This document shows, one piece after another, positions 1 through 6,735 of a DNA stretch of 11,006 nucleotides (the first letter of the stretch is position 1; each line of letters opens with the position of its first letter). The DNA is from DATAVB01 sp040414495. Lineage in GTDB: Bacteria; Actinomycetota; Actinomycetes; Mycobacteriales; QHCD01. The stretch spans positions 1 through 11,006 of the forward strand of contig JBEDUI010000205.1 of the NCBI GenBank assembly GCA_040414495.1, written 5' to 3'. The notes under the pieces are model-generated. The model was given only the letters and a program-made list of their open reading frames with translations. It was not told where the DNA came from and did no database searches. The position numbers and the translations under genes are program-made.

Positions 1-185
1 GCAGGAGGGTTGTTTTGGGGTGGTCTGTTGCAGGCCAACTGCCGCGAGCGTGACGGCAGGGTGGTTTTGTCGGCGCGGCTTCGCCCTTATTGCCGCGAGC
101 GTGGCAGGAGGGTTGTTTTTGTCGGGCGAATTGGCCCTGGTGTCACGTTCGCTGCAGTTGCTGCGGTAAGGCGCGGCGCCGGGAT
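1..185. repeat. Non-coding segment with a duplicated ~51-bp hairpin unit
   Basis: No convincing gene is present. TGCCGCGAGCG occurs at 40-50 and again at 91-101, 51 bp apart, and each copy is followed by a G-rich then T-rich tail (GGTGGTTTTGTCGG and GGTTGTTTTTGTCGG). A further copy of the tail, GCAGGAGGGTTGTTTTG, opens the window at position 1, so the pattern probably continues to the left. The only open frame here (10-210, plus) is short, lacks family features and runs into the tandem repeats, so I do not call it. Confidence 0.6.
39..70 (+). terminator. Possible rho-independent terminator (plus strand)
   Basis: CTGCCG (39-44) pairs perfectly with CGGCAG (54-59) around a 9-nt loop, followed by GGTGGTTTTGT. 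The stem is short for a terminator and the T-run is imperfect. It would stop a plus-strand transcript entering from the left. A weaker copy (TGCC 91-94, GGCA 103-106, then GTTGTTTTTGT) follows. On the minus strand there is no U-tract, so it would not terminate the kinase operon. Confidence 0.3.
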
Positions 186-420
186 TGGCGGTGCGGGGTC
201 TGATGGTTAGCGGAGTCGGGTGGTGGCGGAGTGGGGTCTGATGGTTAGAGGAGCCGGGCACTAGCGGAGTCGGGTGGTGGCGGTGCGGGGTCTGATGGTT
301 AGCGGAGTCGGGTTTTGGCGGTGCGGGGTCTGATGGTTAGCGGAGTCGGGTGTTGGCGGAGCGGGGTCTGACGCAAGTTGGGTCGGGTGTTAGCGGAGCC
401 GGGCATTAGCGGAGTCGGGC
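186..420. repeat. 38-bp tandem repeat (VNTR-like) at the kinase 3' end
   Basis: Five copies of a unit beginning TGGCGG(T/A)G(C/T)GGGGTCTGA start at 186, 224, 278, 316 and 354. Spacing is 38 bp except for one 54-bp interval, which holds an extra 16-bp sub-unit. Each 38-bp unit contains two related halves, TTAGCGGAGTCGGG and TTGGCGGNGNGGGG, plus TCTGATGG, so the array looks built from an older ~16-bp motif. The last sub-units (391-420) run into the 3' end of the minus-strand kinase gene: its final codons and TAA stop are one copy of the motif read in reverse. The downstream copies therefore look like reiterations of the gene's own terminus. Confidence 0.85.
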
Positions 421-1566
421 GGCCAGTACCTCGGCCAGTCCGGTCCGCAGTCGTTCGTCGGAGCTGCCGCTGTCCCGCGCCAATTCTTCGGTCCGTACGG
501 CCATTTCCAGCAGGTACAGGGTGAGCGTCGGCTCGGCCGGCGCGCCGATCGCGGCCAGGTGCGCCGGCGCCTCGCGATCCATTGTGGACACCGCGTCGGC
601 CGCCGACCGTCCACGGTAGACAAACTCGCGCTGGAACACGTAATGCGCCAGGTCGAAGCCGAGCGGCACGTCCGTACCAAAATGTTCCCAATCCCAGACC
701 CACAAATCGCGGCCGGACCAGGCCATGTTCCAGAATACCCAGTCGCCGTGCCAGGCCCCGAATTCCAGCTCCGCACCCGGAAGATTTGCACCCGGAAGAT
801 TTGCATCTGGAAGATTTGCATCCGGAAGAGCTGCATCCGGAAGATCCGCAACGTATCCGGCCGATACGATCCGCTTCCACAGTGGACTGTCGGCGACCGT
901 CATGCGCCGGGTCGGGCCGGCCACGGCGCGGACAGCCTCAGCAGGCGGCCACGACCCCGCCCGCTGCCCGCGTACATCCAACGGCATCGGCGCGGTCACC
1001 AACACAGCCAGGTCGTGCCAGTCGAATTCGGCCAGCACCGCGGGTCGGCGTACACCGGCCGGAGCAGGACAACGCAGCGCCGCCGCCTCGCGCCGCACCA
1101 TGGCCCTGGTCGCCGGATTGTGCCCGATCTTGGCGTAGCCGACCGGCCGGCCCGAAGAGCCGAACAGCTGCAGCGTCGGCTTGCGGTTCGGGCCTGGTGC
1201 GCCCAGCCCGATCGAGGCAACCAGGTCGTCCGCGCCAAGCCGTCGCGCGAGAAAAGCCAGCAGCAACTCATCACCCGGACGCACACACACCCGGAGCTGA
1301 TGACGCAACAACAGTGGCCCACCGCCGAGCCGTAAACCGGTACCCAGCGCCCATCGGCTGATGCGCGTTCTTCCCGTCCGCAAGGCGTTGTAGCGCAACA
1401 CGGTGGCCGCGGCCGCCGGCCCGACCGGTACCAACATCCGGGCCCGGGTGTAGTTCGGCACCGCCGCATAGGTTTCGGCCACGCGATAACCGGCCGGCAC
1501 CGGCCCGGTCGTCACCAGCGCCCGGGACCACAATGTGTCGGTCAGCTCGGCGGCAAAGGCGAACAA
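406..1566 (-). CDS. Aminoglycoside-phosphotransferase-like (APH fold) kinase with a pentapeptide-repeat insert
   Basis: This 386-residue protein has a small-molecule-kinase C-lobe: catalytic loop HGDWVFWN (H273, D275, N280) and a metal-binding DWE (D292, E294) replacing the more common DxD, followed by LGFDLAHY. In the N-lobe, GYAKIG (K146) and RREAAAL (E160) are likely the ATP-contacting Lys and helix-C Glu. Residues 240-267 form five A(D/N)LP(D/G)-type pentapeptides immediately before the catalytic loop. About 130 N-terminal residues precede the kinase fold and match nothing I recognise. It is the last gene of the minus-strand operon, 5 bp after the sulfotransferase stop. The TTG start is uncertain: GAGGG lies only 2 nt upstream of it, and in-frame TTG (1533) and GTG (1515) codons follow. 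The substrate is unknown; a sugar, a glycan precursor or a lipid-linked intermediate is an inference from the operon. Antibiotic resistance is not indicated. Confidence 0.8.
   Translation of the reverse strand: MFAFAAELTDTLWSRALVTTGPVPAGYRVAETYAAVPNYTRARMLVPVGPAAAATVLRYNALRTGRTRISRWALGTGLRLGGGPLLLRHQLRVCVRPGDELLLAFLARRLGADDLVASIGLGAPGPNRKPTLQLFGSSGRPVGYAKIGHNPATRAMVRREAAALRCPAPAGVRRPAVLAEFDWHDLAVLVTAPMPLDVRGQRAGSWPPAEAVRAVAGPTRRMTVADSPLWKRIVSAGYVADLPDAALPDANLPDANLPGANLPGAELEFGAWHGDWVFWNMAWSGRDLWVWDWEHFGTDVPLGFDLAHYVFQREFVYRGRSAADAVSTMDREAPAHLAAIGAPAEPTLTLYLLEMAVRTEELARDSGSSDERLRTGLAEVLAARLR
766..849 (-). repeat. 15-bp in-frame tandem repeat in the kinase gene
   Basis: On the plus strand the unit is close to CCGGAAGATTTGCAT, repeated about 5.5 times with few mismatches. 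Read on the minus strand it encodes ADLPD, AALPD, ANLPD, ANLPG, ANLPG, AEL, which matches the A(D/N)LXX consensus of pentapeptide-repeat proteins. Five rungs is too few for a stable quadrilateral beta-helix alone, so it is more likely a flexible or partly ordered insertion. The near-identity of the units at DNA level points to recent expansion. Confidence 0.9.
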
Positions 1567-1571
1567 CGCCC

Positions 1572-2468
1572 TCAGTCCCAGCCGAAATCGGTGTCCAGCA
1601 GCTTTTCCAGATCGGCGTTGTGCGGGCGGTAAAACTCGGTCAGCTCCGCCCGGGTCGCTTCGTCCATGTCGGCCGCTGGTATGTAGTTGAAGCGTTTTGG
1701 GTTCTGCAGTTGGTGGTCGGGCAGGCCGAGAAAGGCGAGCGTACGGGAATACGCCGTGGCCGGGTCGGCGTAGAAATCCTCGCTGCGCAGGATCAATACC
1801 TGCTCGCGGGGAAATTCGTCCAGCCAGCGTTCCACCTGCGGGCGGTAGATTCCGCGGTCGCGGTAGCTGAAATAGTCATGCGGCCGGCTGTAATAGTCCG
1901 GCTCGGCCAGCATTCGTTGCATTTCGCCCTCCAGCCGCTCCGGCTCGGCCGCCAGCGCGTCGGGGAAGGACAGCGTTTCGCCGTGGATCTTGATCCGGTC
2001 CTTGTATTGCGAGTACGCCCGTTCCACCGGATTACGCAGCAGAATAATGATTTTAGCGTCCGGCAGGTCGGTCCGTACCCGCGCTGGAACCCGTGGATCG
2101 TAAAGATAGTACGGACTCGCTTCACCGGTCATGGTGGGCCCGCCGAGCTTGTGTTGCAGCCGGGACCGGTGCCGGTTGGTCGCGAAATGCGAGCGGTACC
2201 AGGCCTCGCCGCGGGTGTAATGCCAGTAGAAATAATGGTTGCTTTTGAGGTTCTCCGAGGCCGGGAACATCGGTACGACCAGCGGGTGCTCGATCAGGTA
2301 ATTCCACAACGAGGTGGTGCCGCCGCGTTTGGTGCCGATGATGAGGAAATCCGGCATTGGTCGCCACTTCGCGGTTGCCGTGCCGTAGTGGCGAAATCCC
2401 TTACGCAGCAGCTCTTTCGAGCCGCGCGGAAGGGTACGTTTGGCCAACGTGACGATATTGGCGGTCAT
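1572..2468 (-). CDS. PAPS-dependent carbohydrate sulfotransferase
   Basis: This 298-residue cytosolic enzyme resembles the heparan-sulfate/NodH-like sulfotransferase family and should transfer sulfate from PAPS to a sugar hydroxyl or amine. The 5'-phosphosulfate loop is FLIIGTKRGGTTSL (41-54, catalytic-type K47). The 3'-phosphate-binding motif is LRNPVERAYSQY (144-155). YRDRGIYRPQVERWL (202-216) and ILRSEDFYADP (226-236) match the usual downstream segments, and the tail FYRPHNADLEKLL is typical of the family. Length is normal and the domain is complete. The ATG start overlaps the flippase stop in an ATGA, implying translational coupling. With an APS kinase about 7 kb away, it suggests sulfation of the polysaccharide or a lipid-linked intermediate made by this locus. 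The acceptor cannot be read from sequence. Confidence 0.9.
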   Translation of the reverse strand: MTANIVTLAKRTLPRGSKELLRKGFRHYGTATAKWRPMPDFLIIGTKRGGTTSLWNYLIEHPLVVPMFPASENLKSNHYFYWHYTRGEAWYRSHFATNRHRSRLQHKLGGPTMTGEASPYYLYDPRVPARVRTDLPDAKIIILLRNPVERAYSQYKDRIKIHGETLSFPDALAAEPERLEGEMQRMLAEPDYYSRPHDYFSYRDRGIYRPQVERWLDEFPREQVLILRSEDFYADPATAYSRTLAFLGLPDHQLQNPKRFNYIPAADMDEATRAELTEFYRPHNADLEKLLDTDFGWD

Positions 2469-4003
2469 CGCCGGTGCCTGCCTCGGGATCGCGTGGGTAA
2501 CAAATGACGGAGCTCATCCAGGTTCAGCTCGGCCCGGAAATGCCAGAGCAACCCGGCGTATATCGGCACGGCCAGTGCGAGATAACCGAATACGGGTCCC
2601 GCGCCGGCGCCGACGAACGTACGAAAGACCAGTCCCAACCCCCCGAAGCACACCGCGGCACTGACCGCGGCGGCTACGGTACCGCGCCCGTACCCGCGGA
2701 AGCACAGCAGCCACCGCACTTCCAGCGCCGCGGCCACGTTGTCCAGCACGATGCTCGCGGCCCAGGCCAGCGCCGCGCCGACAATTCCGTGGTGCGGCAC
2801 CAGCAGCAGGTTCAGCGTGATATTGAGCGCGATCGCGACGAGCTTGTTGGTCAGGATGTAGCGGCTGCACCCGCTCATCAGCAATACGGTTTCCACATTG
2901 CCGGTGGCCAGGTTGACCAGCATCGCCAATGCCAGAATGGCCAGTGCATCGGCGCCGGCGGTGAAGCTGGGTCCGAACAGTTGCAGGACGAACGGCCCGC
3001 CGGCGGCGAGGGCGAGATACAACGGCCACGACGAGGCCACGATCCACTGGGTCGAGGTTTTGTAGATCGTTTCGGTCCGGTCGTATTCGCGGCGGGTCAC
3101 CAGGTCGCTGATCTGCGGTGCCGTGCCGAGCCGCATCGCCTGCATGACAAGGGTTCCGGTCGTGATGAACCGGCTCGCGGCGGCGTAGATGCCGGCCTCG
3201 CGGGGTGTACGCAGCGCGCCGACCAGCAAAACGTCGAACCACAACAACGTCACGTCGACAATGGCGGCCAACCCGCGCAGCCCCGCGAACCGCCAGAATT
3301 CCGAAGCGATCGCCGACCACGGCCGCGGCAGCGGATCATCGGCCGGTCGGACCCGGCGCAACGCGCGTATCAAGAGCGCACCGCCGGCCAAGGTCGCCGG
3401 CACCAACAGCCCGCCCCAGGCCACGGTCACGCCGGTCGCGCCGACCCCGAACGCCAGCAGCGCTCCGATCAGCAGCGGCCGCAGCGCCGGGATCGCGACG
3501 TTCTGCACGGCCACGTACGGCGCGACACTGCCCAGCCCGCGGGTGCCCTGCAACAACACCGTGCCGACCGACCCGAGGGCCACGAACGCGGCCAACGCCC
3601 GGACGAGGTTCACCGACCCGGGCACGTGCAACACCGATCGGGCCAGCGGACCGGCCAACAGCGCCATCACCGCGGCCGCCGCAACCCCGCAACACAGGAC
3701 CGGCAGCAATGCGACCAGCACCGTCCGGCCCAATTCCCGCCGCCGGCGCCGGGCCCGGGCCTGCGAGAGCGCGCGCACCAGGCCGGTATCCGCGCCGCAT
3801 GCCGCCACCGAACTGACCATGCTGAACAGCGCCACCGCCTGAAAGAACCGGCCGGCGCCGGTCGCGCCCAAACCGCGGGCCACCACCGTGGTGAGAATGA
3901 ACCCGCCCAGCGCCGCCACCGCCGCGCCGACCAACCCGAGCGCGCCGTTGCGGGCGACGCCGCGCAGGTCGGAACGGGCCGGGGGAGTGGCGAGAGTGGT
4001 CAT
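2465..4003 (-). CDS. Wzx-like polysaccharide flippase (MATE/MVF superfamily)
   Basis: This 512-residue protein is strongly hydrophobic with roughly a dozen membrane segments. It opens with a helix around GALGLVGAAVAALGGFIL followed by TTVVARGLGATGAGRFFQA, the pattern seen at the start of polysaccharide-export flippases (VARxLGxxxxGxF). Charged loops such as RRVRPADDPLPRPW and TRREYDRTETIYK separate helix pairs, and PREAGIYAAASRFI resembles the conserved second-half segment. It should move lipid-linked oligosaccharide units across the membrane for the adjacent polymerase. I chose the ATG at 4003 because it overlaps the upstream TGA as ATGA. The frame is open for 85 more codons, but that extension would overlap the polymerase and is arginine/glycine-rich. 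Its stop overlaps the sulfotransferase start in the same way. Which Wzx substrate class it belongs to cannot be told. Confidence 0.9.
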   Translation of the reverse strand: MTTLATPPARSDLRGVARNGALGLVGAAVAALGGFILTTVVARGLGATGAGRFFQAVALFSMVSSVAACGADTGLVRALSQARARRRRRELGRTVLVALLPVLCCGVAAAAVMALLAGPLARSVLHVPGSVNLVRALAAFVALGSVGTVLLQGTRGLGSVAPYVAVQNVAIPALRPLLIGALLAFGVGATGVTVAWGGLLVPATLAGGALLIRALRRVRPADDPLPRPWSAIASEFWRFAGLRGLAAIVDVTLLWFDVLLVGALRTPREAGIYAAASRFITTGTLVMQAMRLGTAPQISDLVTRREYDRTETIYKTSTQWIVASSWPLYLALAAGGPFVLQLFGPSFTAGADALAILALAMLVNLATGNVETVLLMSGCSRYILTNKLVAIALNITLNLLLVPHHGIVGAALAWAASIVLDNVAAALEVRWLLCFRGYGRGTVAAAVSAAVCFGGLGLVFRTFVGAGAGPVFGYLALAVPIYAGLLWHFRAELNLDELRHLLPTRSRGRHRR

Positions 4004-5469
4004 CGAACCAGCGCGAGATCGGCCTGCGTCGAGTGTCGCGAAGACGAGGGCAACGCCAGCGCCGCCGCCACCATCGTGACAGCCAGACCGGCGGTCAACA
4101 TGCCGTAATAGACGGACTCGACCAGCGCCATCACCAGCGTGACATGCGCCCACAATTCGGTGGTCGTACGGGCGCGGCGGGTCCGCCAGACCAGCCAGGC
4201 CAGCCATCCCATGAACAGCGCGGCCCCCACGAATCCGAACGAGAACAGCACCATCCACAGTTGACCCTGGGTGCCGATCGAGGGCGCGCCGGCTATTCGT
4301 TCCGACGGTCGCGGCGCGCCGTACCCGAACAGCGGCGAACGCAGCGTGCGGTCGAACGCCTCGTCATACACCGCGGCCCGGGTCTGATTGGTATTGCTGC
4401 TGGCAACGCGGTTCTCGATTTTCTGTTTCACGGGCAGCGCGGTGGCCAGGCCCGCGGCGAGCACCAGAAATACCCCCAGCGCCAACAGCGCCCGGGCGTG
4501 CCCCCGCAAAGCGAACCGGATCACCGCGTACAGCAGCCCAATGCCCAGCGCCAGGAACATGCCACGGTTGAGGGTCAGATATGCCGGCACGAGCGAGGCC
4601 GGCACCAATACGGCCAGCAGCCAGAACAACGGGCCGCGGCGCAGTTTGGCCAACGCGATGAAAACGAACGGGAGCAGCAGCGAGTAGGCGTTGCCCCAGT
4701 TGTTCGTATAGCTGAACGGAGCCGATGGGCGCGGCGCGATATGCCGGAAACTGTTCGGGTTGTATTCGGTGAAATGCGGCGTGATCATTTGCGACACCAC
4801 GTCATTGCTGGCCAGGCTGCCGGGCACCAGCTTTTCGGCCACGGTATGCAGCACGCCGGTCGGATCGACTACGCCCAGATATCCGCCCAGCACCACGACA
4901 ATCCAGAAACCGGCCATGATCGAGGCGACCCGCCGGGTCGGCAACGTACTACTGCCGCCGTTGTAGACGTACACGAAAATCACGGTGACGGCCAGATACT
5001 GCGCGGCCCGGAAAACAAAACCGATCAATCGCGGGCCGTTGTCGATCTCGATCACCGACATCAGCATCCACACCACGAACAGCAGCCAGACGCCGAAACC
5101 GCGCGGCACCTGCACCCGCCGACCGGCCCGGATGAGCAGCAACGCCATCGGCAGCGCGAGCACCGGCCAGATCATGTCGCCGAAGCCGAGCACCCACCAC
5201 ACCGGATAGCCGATGAAGAGCGCGATCAACGGCCACGCCGGCAGGGCAATCAACCAGGGCCTGTCTCTCAAATCCTCAGTCTGCTGCGCGGCGCCCAGAC
5301 GACTGGCACGCTCCCACCCACCACCCCGACGGCTGGCGTTGTCGTCGCTGTACGAATAGTCGGTAGCTCCCGATTGCAGCTGCGGGACACCCGCACCCGG
5401 GCTGCCTTGCCGGATCGCCACAGCGCTTACAGCGATCACCGCTCGCGACGGCCAGGATTTAAGAGACAC
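4000..5469 (-). CDS. O-antigen ligase / Wzy-type polymerase membrane protein
   Basis: This 489-residue protein has about ten or more membrane helices from residue ~73 on. Family signatures: APRPSAPFSYTNNWGNAY (245-262) ahead of a helix, YLTLNRGMFLALGIGLL (297-313), a long periplasmic-type loop, and RAAVYDEAFDRTLRSPLFGYG (364-384), matching the O-antigen ligase/Wzy_C domain. It should polymerise or ligate lipid-linked glycan on the outer face of the membrane. The GTG start lies 3 nt after the glycosyltransferase TAG. Residues 1-71 are polar and low in similarity to the family, and they are encoded exactly within the inverted-repeat-bounded segment 5256-5474; native-looking sequence begins at W72. 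The original start may have been near the TTG for L73, so the start is uncertain. Polymerase versus ligase cannot be separated by sequence alone. Confidence 0.88.
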   Translation of the reverse strand: MSLKSWPSRAVIAVSAVAIRQGSPGAGVPQLQSGATDYSYSDDNASRRGGGWERASRLGAAQQTEDLRDRPWLIALPAWPLIALFIGYPVWWVLGFGDMIWPVLALPMALLLIRAGRRVQVPRGFGVWLLFVVWMLMSVIEIDNGPRLIGFVFRAAQYLAVTVIFVYVYNGGSSTLPTRRVASIMAGFWIVVVLGGYLGVVDPTGVLHTVAEKLVPGSLASNDVVSQMITPHFTEYNPNSFRHIAPRPSAPFSYTNNWGNAYSLLLPFVFIALAKLRRGPLFWLLAVLVPASLVPAYLTLNRGMFLALGIGLLYAVIRFALRGHARALLALGVFLVLAAGLATALPVKQKIENRVASSNTNQTRAAVYDEAFDRTLRSPLFGYGAPRPSERIAGAPSIGTQGQLWMVLFSFGFVGAALFMGWLAWLVWRTRRARTTTELWAHVTLVMALVESVYYGMLTAGLAVTMVAAALALPSSSRHSTQADLALVR

Positions 5470-5474
5470 GCCCT
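5256..5474. mobile_element. MITE-like element with 21-bp terminal inverted repeats
   Basis: The left end (5256-5276, starting AGGGCCTGTCTCTCAAAT) and the right end (5454-5474, reverse complement starting AGGGCGTGTCTCTTAAAT) match at 19 of 21 positions, and the similarity stops abruptly at both the inner and outer edges. The 219-bp interior has no transposase. No clear target-site duplication is visible: a one-base-off dinucleotide (CA left, TA right) would flank it if the ends are taken as GGGC/GCCC. It lies exactly between the glycosyltransferase and the membrane domain of the polymerase. It supplies the last bases of the glycosyltransferase stop codon and the first 71 codons of the polymerase. 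The alternative is a chance or structural hairpin in an intergenic region. Confidence 0.6.
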
Positions 5475-6426
5475 AAATTCCCCGGCCGGCTTTGTGCGCC
5501 CATCTCAGTACCGCGTTGGCCCGGATCAATCCGGTCGATACGGCCAGGGCGGCGTAAGCACGCTGCTCCTTCCAGCGATGGGTCAGGGCCCGCCAGGCCC
5601 AGCGGCAGGCGGCCCGCCGCTCGCCCAACGCGGCGTGCGCAAAGGCCAATTGCCCTTCCAGGCGGGCCATTCCGGCCGGCTCGCTACGGAAATCCGGGTG
5701 TTTGTCGATCAGGTAGTGCAGCGCCTTGATGATCACCCGCCAGCGTTCGGCGAAATACGACGCGGCATGCCAGTTGACCCGTACCAACGGCGCGTCCACC
5801 GACAGGATCGGAGCGGCGGCGCTGGCGCGCAGCAGCCAGTCGTAATCCTCGCCGTAACCACCGGGAATGTCCTCATCGACCAGTCCGATGCGTTCGAGCA
5901 TTACTGGTCTGCGCACCAGAACGGTGCACGGGTTGATCTCCATCAACCGGTCGCGCAGAAAGTCCTGTCGGGACAGTGGTCGCGTTGGCGGCAGCCGGGG
6001 AATGTCGCGGTCATTGACGTTGACAAAGATGCCGGCGCCCACCACGGCCGTCTCGGGATGTTGGCGCAGCAGGTGAGTCTGACGCTCCAACTTGCCCGGC
6101 AGCCATTCGTCGTCGTCATCGCAAAATGCCACGAGGTCATGACGTGCGGCCGCTACGCCGGTATTACGCGCGCCGGCCAGGCCCGGGGTGGCGGTGTTGG
6201 CGATCGTGCGGACCGTACGGCCGTTGCGTATCACGCCGGGCACGAGCTGTACCGGTTCCGGAGTGGATTGATCGAAGACGACCACACATTCGATATCCCC
6301 GGGATACCGCTGCTCCAGAATCGTGGCAACGGCCCGCTGTAGTAGTTGCGGTCGGTCCCGGGTCGGGACGATGACGCTGACGGCGGGCCAGTCTTCATCC
6401 GGATCAGCATCGCCATTGGGCGGCAT
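5473..6426 (-). CDS. Family 2 (GT-A) glycosyltransferase
   Basis: This 317-residue inverting glycosyltransferase uses a nucleotide-sugar donor on the inner face of the membrane. The nucleotide-binding start is VSVIVPTRDRPQLLQRAVATI (16-36). GLAGARNTGVAAA precedes the metal-binding DDDDEW (103-108). NPCTVLVRRPVMLERIGLVDE and GGYGEDYDWLLRAS carry the acceptor-side and catalytic ED motifs. No membrane segment is evident; the C-terminal third is helical and basic. I prefer the ATG at 6426 because GAGG sits 5 nt upstream; an in-frame GTG at 6441 has no visible ribosome site and would add five residues. It is the first gene of the minus-strand operon. Its stop TAG falls on the outer edge of the inverted-repeat element. 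The sugar transferred is unknown. Confidence 0.92.
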   Translation of the reverse strand: MPPNGDADPDEDWPAVSVIVPTRDRPQLLQRAVATILEQRYPGDIECVVVFDQSTPEPVQLVPGVIRNGRTVRTIANTATPGLAGARNTGVAAARHDLVAFCDDDDEWLPGKLERQTHLLRQHPETAVVGAGIFVNVNDRDIPRLPPTRPLSRQDFLRDRLMEINPCTVLVRRPVMLERIGLVDEDIPGGYGEDYDWLLRASAAAPILSVDAPLVRVNWHAASYFAERWRVIIKALHYLIDKHPDFRSEPAGMARLEGQLAFAHAALGERRAACRWAWRALTHRWKEQRAYAALAVSTGLIRANAVLRWAHKAGRGI

Positions 6427-6431
6427 CGGGA

Positions 6432-6435
6432 CCTC
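6432..6435 (-). promoter_or_regulatory. Ribosome binding site deciding the glycosyltransferase start
   Basis: GAGG on the minus strand lies 5 nt ahead of the ATG at 6426. The upstream GTG at 6441 lacks any purine-rich site, so the internal ATG is favoured. Confidence 0.6.
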
Positions 6436-6468
6436 ATTCACTGCATTTACGGCCGGACGTGTCGGTCG

Positions 6469-6496
6469 AGTTTAGAGTCGCGGTACGGTTGCGCAA
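6469..6496 (-). promoter_or_regulatory. Candidate promoter of the minus-strand operon
   Basis: Minus-strand TTGCGC (6491-6496) and TAAACT (6469-6474) are separated by 16 bp and resemble -35 and -10 boxes of a housekeeping sigma factor (4 of 6 matches each). A transcript would begin near 6462, about 36 nt before the preferred glycosyltransferase ATG. The -35 box lies inside the inverted repeat at 6483-6509, which would allow repression. Confidence 0.4.
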
Positions 6497-6515
6497 TACT
6501 CAACCGTACGTACGG
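6483..6515. promoter_or_regulatory. Inverted repeat, likely operator, in the divergent control region
   Basis: GTACGGTTG (6483-6491) and CAACCGTAC (6501-6509) are perfect 9-bp arms around a 9-bp spacer. The right arm merges with a second perfect palindrome, CCGTACGTACGG (6504-6515). The arms cover the candidate -35 box and part of the spacer of the minus-strand promoter, the position expected for a dimeric regulator. No regulator gene is present in the window, so the binding protein is unknown. Confidence 0.5.
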
Positions 6516-6526
6516 CGTCCGCCGCG

Positions 6527-6541
6527 CGTAATCGGATTACG
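6527..6541. promoter_or_regulatory. 15-bp palindrome CGTAATC-G-GATTACG
   Basis: A perfect palindrome with 7-bp arms and a 1-bp centre lies in the A+T-richer middle of the divergent region, between the minus-strand operon and the plus-strand chain-length gene. It fits a second regulator site. No family assignment can be made. Confidence 0.45.
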
Positions 6542-6708
6542 ATGAATGTCGTATTGATCACCGGGCATTGCGCTGAATCAATCCGGGCACATCCCAAGAC
6601 AAAGCTGAATAGGCAGCGGTATTGTTCGTCATCGGCTCGATGCCAACATCGGTCCGTGGCCCTGACCGTGCGTGATTCGACCGAGAATTCAGCAAGGACT
6701 CTGCCCTC

Positions 6709-6735
6709 ATGCCAGCCCCCCGCGTGACCGTCTGA
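6709..6735 (+). CDS. Possible 8-residue leader peptide (MPAPRVTV)
   Basis: An ATG at 6709 follows AAGGA (6694-6698) by 10 nt and opens an 8-codon frame whose TGA overlaps the ATG of the chain-length gene as TGATG. That gene's own ATG has no ribosome site. Ribosomes finishing the leader could therefore re-initiate on the long gene. It may equally be chance; the spacing is longer than ideal. Confidence 0.25.
   Translation: MPAPRVTV

Larger units (their letters stand above)
6427..6734. other. Divergent intergenic control region
   Basis: This ~300-bp stretch between the divergent transcripts is lower in G+C than its neighbours. It holds the two palindromes and the minus-strand promoter listed separately. 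A weak plus-strand promoter candidate is AAGACA (6596-6601), 18 bp, TATTGT (6620-6625). A nine-codon leader frame ends at the chain-length gene. No RNA gene or riboswitch fold was recognised. Confidence 0.6.

Noticed and set aside
186..420. CRISPR-like spaced repeats
   Set aside because: The repeats are contiguous, there is no unique spacer between units, and no cas gene is nearby.
406..1566. Antibiotic-resistance aminoglycoside phosphotransferase
   Set aside because: Only the general fold motifs match; the operon context is glycan assembly and the acceptor-side residues do not resemble a known resistance enzyme.
2504..4108. 534-codon open frame on the plus strand
   Set aside because: It is antisense to the flippase, extremely rich in Gln/Arg/His, and has no recognisable fold, whereas the minus-strand frame encodes a clear multi-helix flippase.
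4004..4258. 85-codon upstream extension of the flippase frame
   Set aside because: It overlaps the polymerase coding sequence, encodes an arginine/glycine-rich stretch unlike a flippase N-terminus, and the ATGA overlap at 4000-4003 gives a better start.
4033..6342. 769-codon open frame on the plus strand
   Set aside because: It lies antisense to the polymerase and glycosyltransferase genes, its product is a low-complexity run rich in Arg, Gln, Gly and His, and it has no domain pattern. It is a typical high-GC antisense shadow.
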